Of a stretch of DNA of 64,000 nucleotides, positions 44,038-51,293 are shown in pieces. Each line of letters starts with the position of its first letter. Position 1 is the stretch's first letter. Origin of the DNA: Roseomonas populi (GTDB lineage Bacteria > Pseudomonadota > Alphaproteobacteria > Acetobacterales > Acetobacteraceae); assembly GCF_024594815.1 (NCBI RefSeq), contig NZ_JANJOU010000019.1, positions 1 through 64,000 of the forward strand. The letters run 5' to 3'. The translations under genes and the position numbers were made by a program. The notes under the pieces were generated by a model. The model worked only from the letters and a program-made list of their open reading frames with translations, did no database searches and had not been told where the DNA came from.

Positions 44038-44814
44038 TTACCCCTTCAGTGCAGCCAGCTGCGCCCGCGCACCGGAGATCATGGCGTTGAGGTCGCTCCC
44101 CATGGTCGCGTAGTTGAAGCCCATGGCGTGCATCCGCTTCACGTAGGCCCCGGTGATGGCGTGCAGGCCGATGAACTTGCCCTTGTCCTGGCAGGCGCGG
44201 ATCAGCTTCTCGTAGAGATCCAGCATCTCCTTGTCCTCCCGCTCCATCACGGGCGGCAGATAGCCGTGGGAGATCGCGAGGTCCGTCGGCCCGATGTAGA
44301 TCCCGTCCACGCCCGGCACGTCGAGGATGGCGTCCAGGTTCGCCACCGCTTCCCGCGTCTCGATCATCGGCAGGCACAGGATGTCGTCGTTCGCGGTGTA
44401 GAAGTACCGCCCGACCTCGCCGTAGATCCCCGCCCGCACCGGCCCGTTGGAGCGCGTGCCCGCCGGCGGGTAGCGGCAGGCGGAGACGAAGGCCTCGGCC
44501 TGCTCCTTCGTGTTCACCATCGGGCAGATCAGCCCCATGGCGCCGGCATCCAGCAGCTTGCCCGCGATCCCCGGCTCGTTCCACGGCAGGCGGGCCATGG
44601 GGACAGGCCCGTGCCGCTGCATTCCCTGGAAGCACTCCACGGCCGACATGTAGTCCTGGACCCCGTGCTGCAGGTCCACCGTCAGGCTGTCGAACCCGAG
44701 TCCCGCCATCAGCTCAGCCGAGAAGGCCGAGGGGATGGAGAGCCACCCGTTCACCGTCTGCCGCCCGGCCTTCCAGGCCTCCTTCAGCGCATTCGCCACA
44801 CGCGTCCCCCTCAT
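44038..44814 (-). CDS. HpcH/HpaI-family aldolase
   Basis: This 258-residue TIM-barrel protein is of the HpcH/HpaI (class II, metal-dependent) pyruvate aldolase family. The signs are GWLSIPSAFSAELMAGLGFD, LTVDLQHGVQDYMSA, PMARLPWNEPGIAGKLLDAG, MGLICPMVNTKEQAE, ILCLPMIETREAV and GVDGIYIGPTDLAISHG. These enzymes cleave 2-keto-4-hydroxy acids to pyruvate and an aldehyde; the metal ligands are the Glu of the IETRE strand and the Asp of the IGPTDL loop. Substrate not known. It is divergent from the EAL-PAS gene, with a shared A/T-richer promoter gap (44815-44957). Confidence 0.88.
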   Translation of the reverse strand: MRGTRVANALKEAWKAGRQTVNGWLSIPSAFSAELMAGLGFDSLTVDLQHGVQDYMSAVECFQGMQRHGPVPMARLPWNEPGIAGKLLDAGAMGLICPMVNTKEQAEAFVSACRYPPAGTRSNGPVRAGIYGEVGRYFYTANDDILCLPMIETREAVANLDAILDVPGVDGIYIGPTDLAISHGYLPPVMEREDKEMLDLYEKLIRACQDKGKFIGLHAITGAYVKRMHAMGFNYATMGSDLNAMISGARAQLAALKG

Positions 44815-44957
44815 GTTATCGCGCCGGACCTGCGGCGCCGTTCCGCATCCTTCCCCGTCCTCCTGCCCGGTGCAATGCGCGACGGTTCCATGTCGATTTC
44901 GATTCGATTCACTAACATGTTTGAACCCGCAACCCTCCGTGGAGGCCGGCGCTAGCC

Positions 44958-46157
44958 ATGCGAAGCCTACAGGACGGCATCGGGACAAGGAGCAGCGCCA
45001 TCACGCACGAGGAGGAAGAGGCGATTGCCTCGGCGATCGAGGCAGCGCTGCGTCAGGGCACCATCCGCCCGGCCTTCCAGCCGATCGTGCACTTCAAGAC
45101 CGGCGCGATCGCCTGCTTCGAGGTGCTCGCGCGCTGGACCGACGAGACCTTCGGCCCCATGCCCCCCGCCCGCTTCGTCCCCATCGCGGAGCGGCACGGG
45201 CTGGCCGCGAACCTGGCCCGGCACCTGATCCGCACCGCCTGCCTCTCGGCCCTGGACTGGGGCGGCAGCTTCCGCCTCGCCTTCAACATCTCGCCCCTGC
45301 ATTTCCAGGACCGCGCCATGCCCAGCCTCTTCGAGGAATCGGTGCAGGCCACCGGCTTCCCTCTGGAGCGCACGAAGATCGAGATCACGGAGACCGCCGT
45401 GATCGGCGACATAGAGGCCGCCCGCGTCGCCGCCGACCTGCTGCGCGGCAAGGGCGTGAAGATCGCGCTGGATGATTTCGGCACCGGCCATTCCAGCCTC
45501 ACCCGCCTGCGCGCCCTGCCCTTCGACGAGATCAAGCTCGACGGCAGCTTCGTGCGCACCATGGAAGAGTCGGAGGAGAGCCGGCAGATCGTCGGCGCCG
45601 TGATCAGCCTCGGCCGCAGCCTCGGTGCCCCCGTGGTGGCGGAAGGCGTTGAGACGGAGCAACAGGCGGAGGCGCTGGCCCGGCTGGACTGCGACTACGC
45701 GCAGGGCTGGCTCTTCGGCCGCCCGGTTCCCGCCGCCGAAGCGCCGGCCATGCTGCACGCGCGCGGCGCCATGTCCTTCACGCCCACGCCTCGCTATCCC
45801 TCCGGCGAGCAGCGCCTGTCGCAGATGGAGGCCATCTACGCCGCCGCCCCGATCGCCCTCGTCTTCGTGGACCGTGCCCTGCGGGTCGGGGTCGCCAATC
45901 GCCGCTTCAGCGCGCTGATGGGGCTGGACGCACGGGCCCTGGCCGGCCGCAGCCTCGGCGAGATCGACCCGGCAGCCATGGCCCAGGTCCATGCGGACCT
46001 GGAGCGCGCCCGGCGCGGCGAGCCCATCCCGCCGCGGATCTGGTTCCTGCCTGCCGGCCGCAACGCCGCCCTCTGCCACACGGCCCCGGCACGCGATGAG
46101 GCGGGCGAGTTGCTCGGCCTCTCCCTCGCCGTCACGGAACTGCCGAACCAGGGCTGA
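44958..46157 (+). CDS. EAL-PAS protein, probable cyclic-di-GMP phosphodiesterase
   Basis: This 399-residue soluble protein has an N-terminal EAL domain (about 35-270) with the metal and catalytic residues in place: CFEVLARW (ExLxR at residues 55-59), FNISPLHFQD, IEITETAVIGD, LDDFGTGHSSLTRLR, DEIKLDGSFVR and APVVAEGVETEQQAEAL. A PAS-like domain occupies about residues 285-395 (MEAIYAAAPIALVFVDRALR). It should hydrolyse c-di-GMP to pGpG. The sensor lies after the EAL domain, the reverse of the usual sensor-first order. The gene has no GGDEF partner. Confidence 0.88.
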   Translation: MRSLQDGIGTRSSAITHEEEEAIASAIEAALRQGTIRPAFQPIVHFKTGAIACFEVLARWTDETFGPMPPARFVPIAERHGLAANLARHLIRTACLSALDWGGSFRLAFNISPLHFQDRAMPSLFEESVQATGFPLERTKIEITETAVIGDIEAARVAADLLRGKGVKIALDDFGTGHSSLTRLRALPFDEIKLDGSFVRTMEESEESRQIVGAVISLGRSLGAPVVAEGVETEQQAEALARLDCDYAQGWLFGRPVPAAEAPAMLHARGAMSFTPTPRYPSGEQRLSQMEAIYAAAPIALVFVDRALRVGVANRRFSALMGLDARALAGRSLGEIDPAAMAQVHADLERARRGEPIPPRIWFLPAGRNAALCHTAPARDEAGELLGLSLAVTELPNQG

Positions 46158-46210
46158 GCCGCCCAGACCCGGGGTGGGCAATCCCGCCCGCCCCCCGTAA
46201 CCTGCGCCCC

Positions 46211-47089
46211 ATGCCCGAAAGCGCCCCCGGCCCCGCCTGGCGCGTCTCCTCCGAGACCGCCCCGCTGCGCGAGGTCCTCCTCTGCCCGCCGGACCACTAC
46301 CGCTGGATCCCCACCAACAGCATCGTCCGACGCACCCTGGCGGAGGGCAGGCAGGCCCCCGCCGCGCACCACCTGAAGGCGCAGCACGCGGAACTGGTCC
46401 ACGCCATCGAGCAGGGCGGCGCGCAGGTCCGGCTGATCGCCCCCGAACCCCACCTGCCCTACATGGCCTATACGCGCGACAGCGCGGTGGTCACGCACCG
46501 CGGCCCCGTGCTCTGCCAGCTTGAGCGCCCCCAGCGCCGCGGGGAGTACGCGCCCCTCACCGACTGGCACGAGGTCCATGGCAGCCGCTTCTGGCGCAAA
46601 TCCAGCGCCGGCACGCTGGAGGGCGGCGATATCCACATCATCCGCCCCGGCCTCGCCGCCATCGGCGCCTCCGGCGGCCGCACGGACGAGGCGGGCGCGG
46701 AACAGCTCGCGGGATGGCTGCGGGAGGAGGGCTGGGAGGTCCGCGTCGAGCCCTTCGACGAGCACTTCCTCCACCTCGACGTCCTCTTCTGCATGGCCGC
46801 CGAAGGCCTGGCGGTGGCCTGCGAGGACGCGCTGGACCCCGCCTTCCTGGACTGGATGCGGCGCAGCGGCATCCGCTGGATCGACGTTCCCTACCGCGCC
46901 GCCATGAACCTCGGCTGCAACATCCTCGCCCTGGGCAATGGCCGCGTGGTATCCGCCCGCGAGAGCACGGAACTGAACGCCGCCCTCCGCGCGGAAGGGC
47001 TTGAGGTGCTGGACCCCGCCCTCTCCCTCTTCACCGCCGGCGGCGGCGGCCCCCATTGCCTCACCTGCCCCTTGCGGCGGGACGACTGA
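46211..47089 (+). CDS. Amidinotransferase/DDAH-family hydrolase
   Basis: This 292-residue protein has the pentein fold of the amidinotransferase superfamily (dimethylarginine dimethylaminohydrolase, arginine deiminase). It has MAYTRDSAVVTHRGPV, AGTLEGGDIHII, EHFLHLDVLFCMAAEG and LGCNILALGNGRVVSA. The C-terminal catalytic Cys lies in GGGGPHCLTCPLRR (Cys283 likely). It should hydrolyse guanidino groups, probably of methylated arginine or a related compound; the precise substrate is not determined. It is 14 bases upstream of the FAD-dependent dehydrogenase gene, so the pair is probably an operon. Confidence 0.85.
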   Translation: MPESAPGPAWRVSSETAPLREVLLCPPDHYRWIPTNSIVRRTLAEGRQAPAAHHLKAQHAELVHAIEQGGAQVRLIAPEPHLPYMAYTRDSAVVTHRGPVLCQLERPQRRGEYAPLTDWHEVHGSRFWRKSSAGTLEGGDIHIIRPGLAAIGASGGRTDEAGAEQLAGWLREEGWEVRVEPFDEHFLHLDVLFCMAAEGLAVACEDALDPAFLDWMRRSGIRWIDVPYRAAMNLGCNILALGNGRVVSARESTELNAALRAEGLEVLDPALSLFTAGGGGPHCLTCPLRRDD

Positions 47090-47103
47090 ACCGGAAGAAG
47101 CCC

Positions 47104-48495
47104 ATGACCGCAGAAACCCGCCCCGTCGACCACGTCATCGCCGCCCTGCGCGAGTTCATGGGCGACCGCGTGACCACCAACGCCTCCATCCGCGACCAGC
47201 ACGCGCGCGGCGAGGACACCACCACCCCCGTCCAGCCAGACGCCGTGGCCTTCGCCGAGACGACGGAGGAGGTTTCCAAGACCCTCGCCCTCTGCAACCG
47301 CCACGGCGTCCCCGTGGTGCCCTTCGGCGCCGGCACGAGCCTGGAGGGCCACGTCACCCCCGTCCGCGGCGGCATCAGCCTCGACCTCTCGCGCATGAAC
47401 GCCATCCTGGACGTCAGCCAGGAGGACATGGACTGCCTCATCGAGCCCGGCGTCACCCGCCACCAACTGAATGACCACCTGCGAGACCAGGGCCTGTTCT
47501 TCCCCGTCGATCCCGGCAGCCACTGCACCATCGGCGGCATGTGCGCCACGCGCGCCAGCGGCACCAACGCCGTGCGCTACGGCACCATCAAGGAAAACGT
47601 GATGGGCCTGGAGGTGGTGATGGCCGATGGCCGCGTCATCAACACCGGCAGCCGCACCCGCAAGGCCTCCAACGGCTACGACCTCACGCGCCTCATCATC
47701 GGCAGCGAGGGCACGCTCGGCGTCGTCACCAAGGTCCGCCTCCGCCTGCACGGCATCCCGGAGGCCACCTCGGCGGCCGTCGTCCAGTTCCCGGACATGA
47801 AGGGCTGCGTGGAATCGGTGATCCAGGTCATGCAGCTTGGCATCCCCGTCGCCCGCATCGAGCTGCTGGACGAAGTGCAGATCGCCGCCTGCATCAACTA
47901 CTCCAAGCTCGACAACCTGCAGATCCTCCCCACCCTCTTCCTCGAGTTCCACGGCACCGAGGCCGGCGTGAGGGAGCAGGCGGAGGCGGTGGAGGCCATC
48001 GCCGCCGACCTGGGCGGCCTCGGCTTCGCCTGGGCGGCGGACCAGGAGACGCGCAACAAGCTCTGGACCGCCCGCCACAACGCCTACTACGCCGCGGTCG
48101 CCAGCCAGCCCAACGTCCGTGGCGTCACCACCGATGTCTGCGTCCCCATCTCCCGCCTGGCGGAGGCCATTCTCGGCGCCAAGCAGGACATCCTCGCCTC
48201 CGGCCTCTCCGCCCCCATGGTCGGCCATGTCGGCGACGGCAACTTCCACACCGTCATCCTCGTGGACCAGGACGACCCCACGGCGCTGGACCGCGCCTGG
48301 GCGCTGGACCGCCAGATCGTCGCCCGCGGCCTCTCCCTCGGCGGCACCTGCTCCGGCGAGCACGGCGTCGGCATGGGCAAGGCCGAGTTCCTGGAGCAGG
48401 AGCACGGGATGGAGGCGCTGGACGTGATGCGCAGCGTGAAGACTGCCCTCGACCCCAAGGGCATCCTCAACCCCGGCAAGATCTTCCGGAACTGA
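47104..48495 (+). CDS. FAD-linked D-lactate/glycolate-type dehydrogenase
   Basis: This 463-residue flavoprotein is of the FAD_binding_4/GlcD family. The PCMH-type FAD domain (VVPFGAGTSLEGHVTPVRGG, then IEPGVTRHQLNDHL; GGMCATRASGTNAVRYGTIK) is followed by the C-terminal FAD-linked oxidase domain (APMVGHVGDGNFHTVILVD; GTCSGEHGVGMGKAEF). It oxidises a 2-hydroxy acid such as D-lactate or glycolate, passing electrons to a quinone or cytochrome. Alternatives are D-2-hydroxyglutarate. It starts ATG 47104 and is cotranscribed with the amidinotransferase-type gene. Confidence 0.9.
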   Translation: MTAETRPVDHVIAALREFMGDRVTTNASIRDQHARGEDTTTPVQPDAVAFAETTEEVSKTLALCNRHGVPVVPFGAGTSLEGHVTPVRGGISLDLSRMNAILDVSQEDMDCLIEPGVTRHQLNDHLRDQGLFFPVDPGSHCTIGGMCATRASGTNAVRYGTIKENVMGLEVVMADGRVINTGSRTRKASNGYDLTRLIIGSEGTLGVVTKVRLRLHGIPEATSAAVVQFPDMKGCVESVIQVMQLGIPVARIELLDEVQIAACINYSKLDNLQILPTLFLEFHGTEAGVREQAEAVEAIAADLGGLGFAWAADQETRNKLWTARHNAYYAAVASQPNVRGVTTDVCVPISRLAEAILGAKQDILASGLSAPMVGHVGDGNFHTVILVDQDDPTALDRAWALDRQIVARGLSLGGTCSGEHGVGMGKAEFLEQEHGMEALDVMRSVKTALDPKGILNPGKIFRN

Positions 48496-48599
48496 CGCCC
48501 CGGACCTGACGCCCGGAAGCCGGGCGGGAACTGCCCGCCCCAACAAGGAAGCGACCCCGTCCCCATGCAGGGACGGGGCGCCGAGGAAACGAGCACCCG

Positions 48600-49805
48600 A
48601 TGAACGACGAAGCGCGCGAGGCCTCGATCGCCTTCGCCGCCCCCCTCATGGCCCTGACGCTCGGCCATGTCCTCTCAAACGCGATCCGCACCCTGCCCGC
48701 CATCGCGGCCGACAGGCTCGGCCACGACCTCGGCGTGACCGCGGGCGGCCTCGCCTCCCTCACCGGCGCCTACAACCTCGCCTTCGCCGCCGCCCAGGTG
48801 CCCATCGGCGTGGCGCTGGACCGCTTCGGCGTGCGCCAGACCTCTCTCGGCCTCCTCGCCGTCACCGGCATCGGCGCCGTGCTCGCGGCGCTCGCCGGCG
48901 GGGCGATGGGCTTCCTCCTCGCCCAGATCGTCCTCGGTCTGGGCTGCGCGGGCATGCTCATGTGCCCTGTCACCTACGCCGCCAAGCGCCTCTCCCCCGC
49001 GCGCTTCGGCCTCTGGTCCGGCCTCATCCAGGCGCTGGGCAATTGCGGCATGCTCCTCTCCGCCAGCCCCCTCGCGCTCCTGGTGGAGGCGGCGGACTGG
49101 CGCGCCGGCTACCTGGCCTGCACCGCCCTGGCCCTGCTCGCCATCACCCTCGTCGCCCTCCTCGTGCGGAAGGAGCCGCCCGCGGGCTCCACTGCCAGCC
49201 TCGGCGCGGATGCCCGCGCCGTGCTCCGCCTCGCCGCTTCCCCCGCGCTGCGCGGCGTGGTGGTCCTCGCCTTCGCCTCCTTTGCCGCCGTCATCGGCCT
49301 GCGCGGCCTCTGGGGCGGCCCGTGGCTGATGGAGGCGAAGGGCGTGTCCCGCCTGGAGGCAGGCAACATCCTTCTCCTGGCCACCTTCGCCCTCGTCATC
49401 GGCCCGGCGCTCTGGGGCATCGCGGACCGCCGCCTCGGCCACCGCCGCGCCCTCCTCGCCATCGGCCATCTCGGCGCCGCAGGGTTCCTCGCCCTCACCG
49501 CCCTGGGCGGGCCGGGCGGTCCCTTCGGCACGCTTCCCCCGGCCTGGGATGCCGCCACCCTGCTCGGCTTCTTCTTCCTGATCTCCGCCCAGCCCCTCGC
49601 CTTCGCCGCCACCCGCGCCGCCGTGCCGCCCGAACAGGCCGGCAAGGCCCTCTCGGGCGTGAACCTCTCCTTCTTCGCCGGGGCCGCCGTGATCCAGGCC
49701 GCCTCGGGCCCGGTCGTGGCCGGCTCCGGCCTTGCCGCCGGCCTCCTCTTCCTCGCGGCGGCCACGGCAGCCTGCACGCTGGGCTACCTCTGGCTTACCC
49801 GATAG
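48600..49805 (+). CDS. MFS transporter
   Basis: This 401-residue protein has 12 predicted helices of the major facilitator family. The loop 2-3 motif reads GVALDRFGVRQTSLGLLAV, a GxLaDrxGrr variant. The second half repeats the layout (LWGIADRRLGHRRALLAIGH). Substrate unknown; the nearest relatives by pattern are drug or organic-anion carriers. It follows the dehydrogenase after 104 bases and may import or export a substrate of that pathway. Confidence 0.85.
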   Translation: MNDEAREASIAFAAPLMALTLGHVLSNAIRTLPAIAADRLGHDLGVTAGGLASLTGAYNLAFAAAQVPIGVALDRFGVRQTSLGLLAVTGIGAVLAALAGGAMGFLLAQIVLGLGCAGMLMCPVTYAAKRLSPARFGLWSGLIQALGNCGMLLSASPLALLVEAADWRAGYLACTALALLAITLVALLVRKEPPAGSTASLGADARAVLRLAASPALRGVVVLAFASFAAVIGLRGLWGGPWLMEAKGVSRLEAGNILLLATFALVIGPALWGIADRRLGHRRALLAIGHLGAAGFLALTALGGPGGPFGTLPPAWDAATLLGFFFLISAQPLAFAATRAAVPPEQAGKALSGVNLSFFAGAAVIQAASGPVVAGSGLAAGLLFLAAATAACTLGYLWLTR

Positions 49806-49988
49806 CCGGACAGGGGAAGACGCAACCCGCCCGCCGGGCTCGATGGATGAGTACCGGCGCCGGGTGGCGGCCACCCTCATCCCACCGCCATGGAAAGAGG
49901 GGGGGCGGCCATTCCCTGATTCCCCGGAATCCCCTCAACTCCGCAGGACCTGCGCGCCGTCCCGGAGCGCTGATGGGGATTGGTTCCG

Positions 49989-51266
49989 GTGAGCGAGAAA
50001 TCAGGCATGTCCCGCCGGTCAATGGCGGTCGCGGCGCTCTCGACCGTCGTCGAGTGGTACGATTTCACCCTCTACCTGTACCTCGCCAGCGTCCTCTCTC
50101 GCGTGTTCTTCGGCGGCGGCGGAAACTCGCTCGCGCTCACGCTCGGCGGCTTCGCCGTCGCCTATCTCATGCGCCCCCTCGGCGCAGCGGTCTTCGGCCA
50201 TGTGGGAGACCGGTACGGCCGGCGCCGCATGATGCTCCTCTCCATGGCTCTGATGACGGCCGCCATGCTCGCGACGGCCGTGCTGCCCACCCACGCACAG
50301 ATCGGTCCCGCCGCCGGATACCTCCTGTTGCTGCTCCGCTGCGCGATGGGCTTCTCGGTCGGCGGGGAATACACCGGCGTTGTCGCCTACCTGCTGGAGG
50401 GCGCGCGGCCGGAGCGGCGCGGCCTGGTGACCTCCTCGGCCGCCGCGGCGAGCGAGGTCGGCGGACTGCTCGCCGCCGCCGTCGCGGCCCTCACCGTGAG
50501 CGCGATCAGCCCCCCCGCCCTCGATTCCTGGGGATGGCGCATCCCGTTCCTGATCGGGGGCGCCCTGGCGGCCACCGTCTGGATCGCACGGTCCGTGATG
50601 CAGGAATCCCCGGACTTCGAGCGCCAGGCGGCAGGGGGCACCGTCCCGGCCAACCCGCTGCGCCACGCCCTGGCCAACCACCGCGCCGCCATCGGGCGGG
50701 GCTTCGCGATCTCGGCGCTGGGGTCGATCACCTACTATGTCGGGATCACTTACGTCCCCGCCTTCCTCGCCGGCACCACGACGATGAGCGAGGCCGAGGC
50801 GCTGTGGCTCTCCACCGCCGCCGCCCTCGTCGTCATCCTCGTCACCCCCGTCACGGGCATCCTCTCGGACCGCTTCGGCCGCAGGCCCGTGCTCCTCTTC
50901 GTCTGCGCCTGCGCGGCGATCCTCCCGATCACGATGTTCTCGCTGATGGCGGGGGGATCGCACGCCTGGGCCGCGGTGGGTGCCCTGGTCCTGGCCGCCG
51001 TCGGCGGCGGCGTGAGCGCGGTGGGTGCCGTCGCCACGGCGGAGCAATTCCCCGGCGAGGGCCGCCTCAGCGGGCTGGCGCTCGGCGCGACGACCGCGAC
51101 GGCGGTCTTCGGCGGCCTCGCGCCCTGGCTCGCTCAGGAGATGATGGACCGCAGCGGCTGGCCGATGATCCCGGGGGCGATGATCGCCGTGGTGGCGGCC
51201 TGCGTCATGCCCGTCCTGCTCGCCATGCCCGAAACCCGGCCGCGCCCCGCCGCCCGCCGGCCGTAA
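49989..51266 (+). CDS. MHS-type MFS transporter
   Basis: This protein of about 425 residues has 12 helices and is typical of the metabolite:H+ symporter branch of MFS (proline/betaine, shikimate, alpha-ketoglutarate). STVVEWYDFTLYLYLASVLS at the start is the family signature, followed by RPLGAAVFGHVGDRYGRRRM and GFSVGGEYTG. It takes up small organic acids or osmolytes with protons. I chose GTG 49989 over a TTG at 49980 because it leaves better spacing from GGGG. It is convergent with glnD. Confidence 0.85.
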   Translation: MSEKSGMSRRSMAVAALSTVVEWYDFTLYLYLASVLSRVFFGGGGNSLALTLGGFAVAYLMRPLGAAVFGHVGDRYGRRRMMLLSMALMTAAMLATAVLPTHAQIGPAAGYLLLLLRCAMGFSVGGEYTGVVAYLLEGARPERRGLVTSSAAAASEVGGLLAAAVAALTVSAISPPALDSWGWRIPFLIGGALAATVWIARSVMQESPDFERQAAGGTVPANPLRHALANHRAAIGRGFAISALGSITYYVGITYVPAFLAGTTTMSEAEALWLSTAAALVVILVTPVTGILSDRFGRRPVLLFVCACAAILPITMFSLMAGGSHAWAAVGALVLAAVGGGVSAVGAVATAEQFPGEGRLSGLALGATTATAVFGGLAPWLAQEMMDRSGWPMIPGAMIAVVAACVMPVLLAMPETRPRPAARRP

Positions 51267-51270
51267 CGCA

Positions 51271-51291
51271 CCGGGCGTGAGGAACGCCCGG
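51271..51291. terminator. Bidirectional hairpin between MFS and glnD genes
   Basis: Perfect 8-bp stem CCGGGCGT (51271-51278) with 51284-51291, 5-base loop, between two convergent genes. No T-run on either strand. Confidence 0.55.
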
Positions 51292-51293
51292 CG

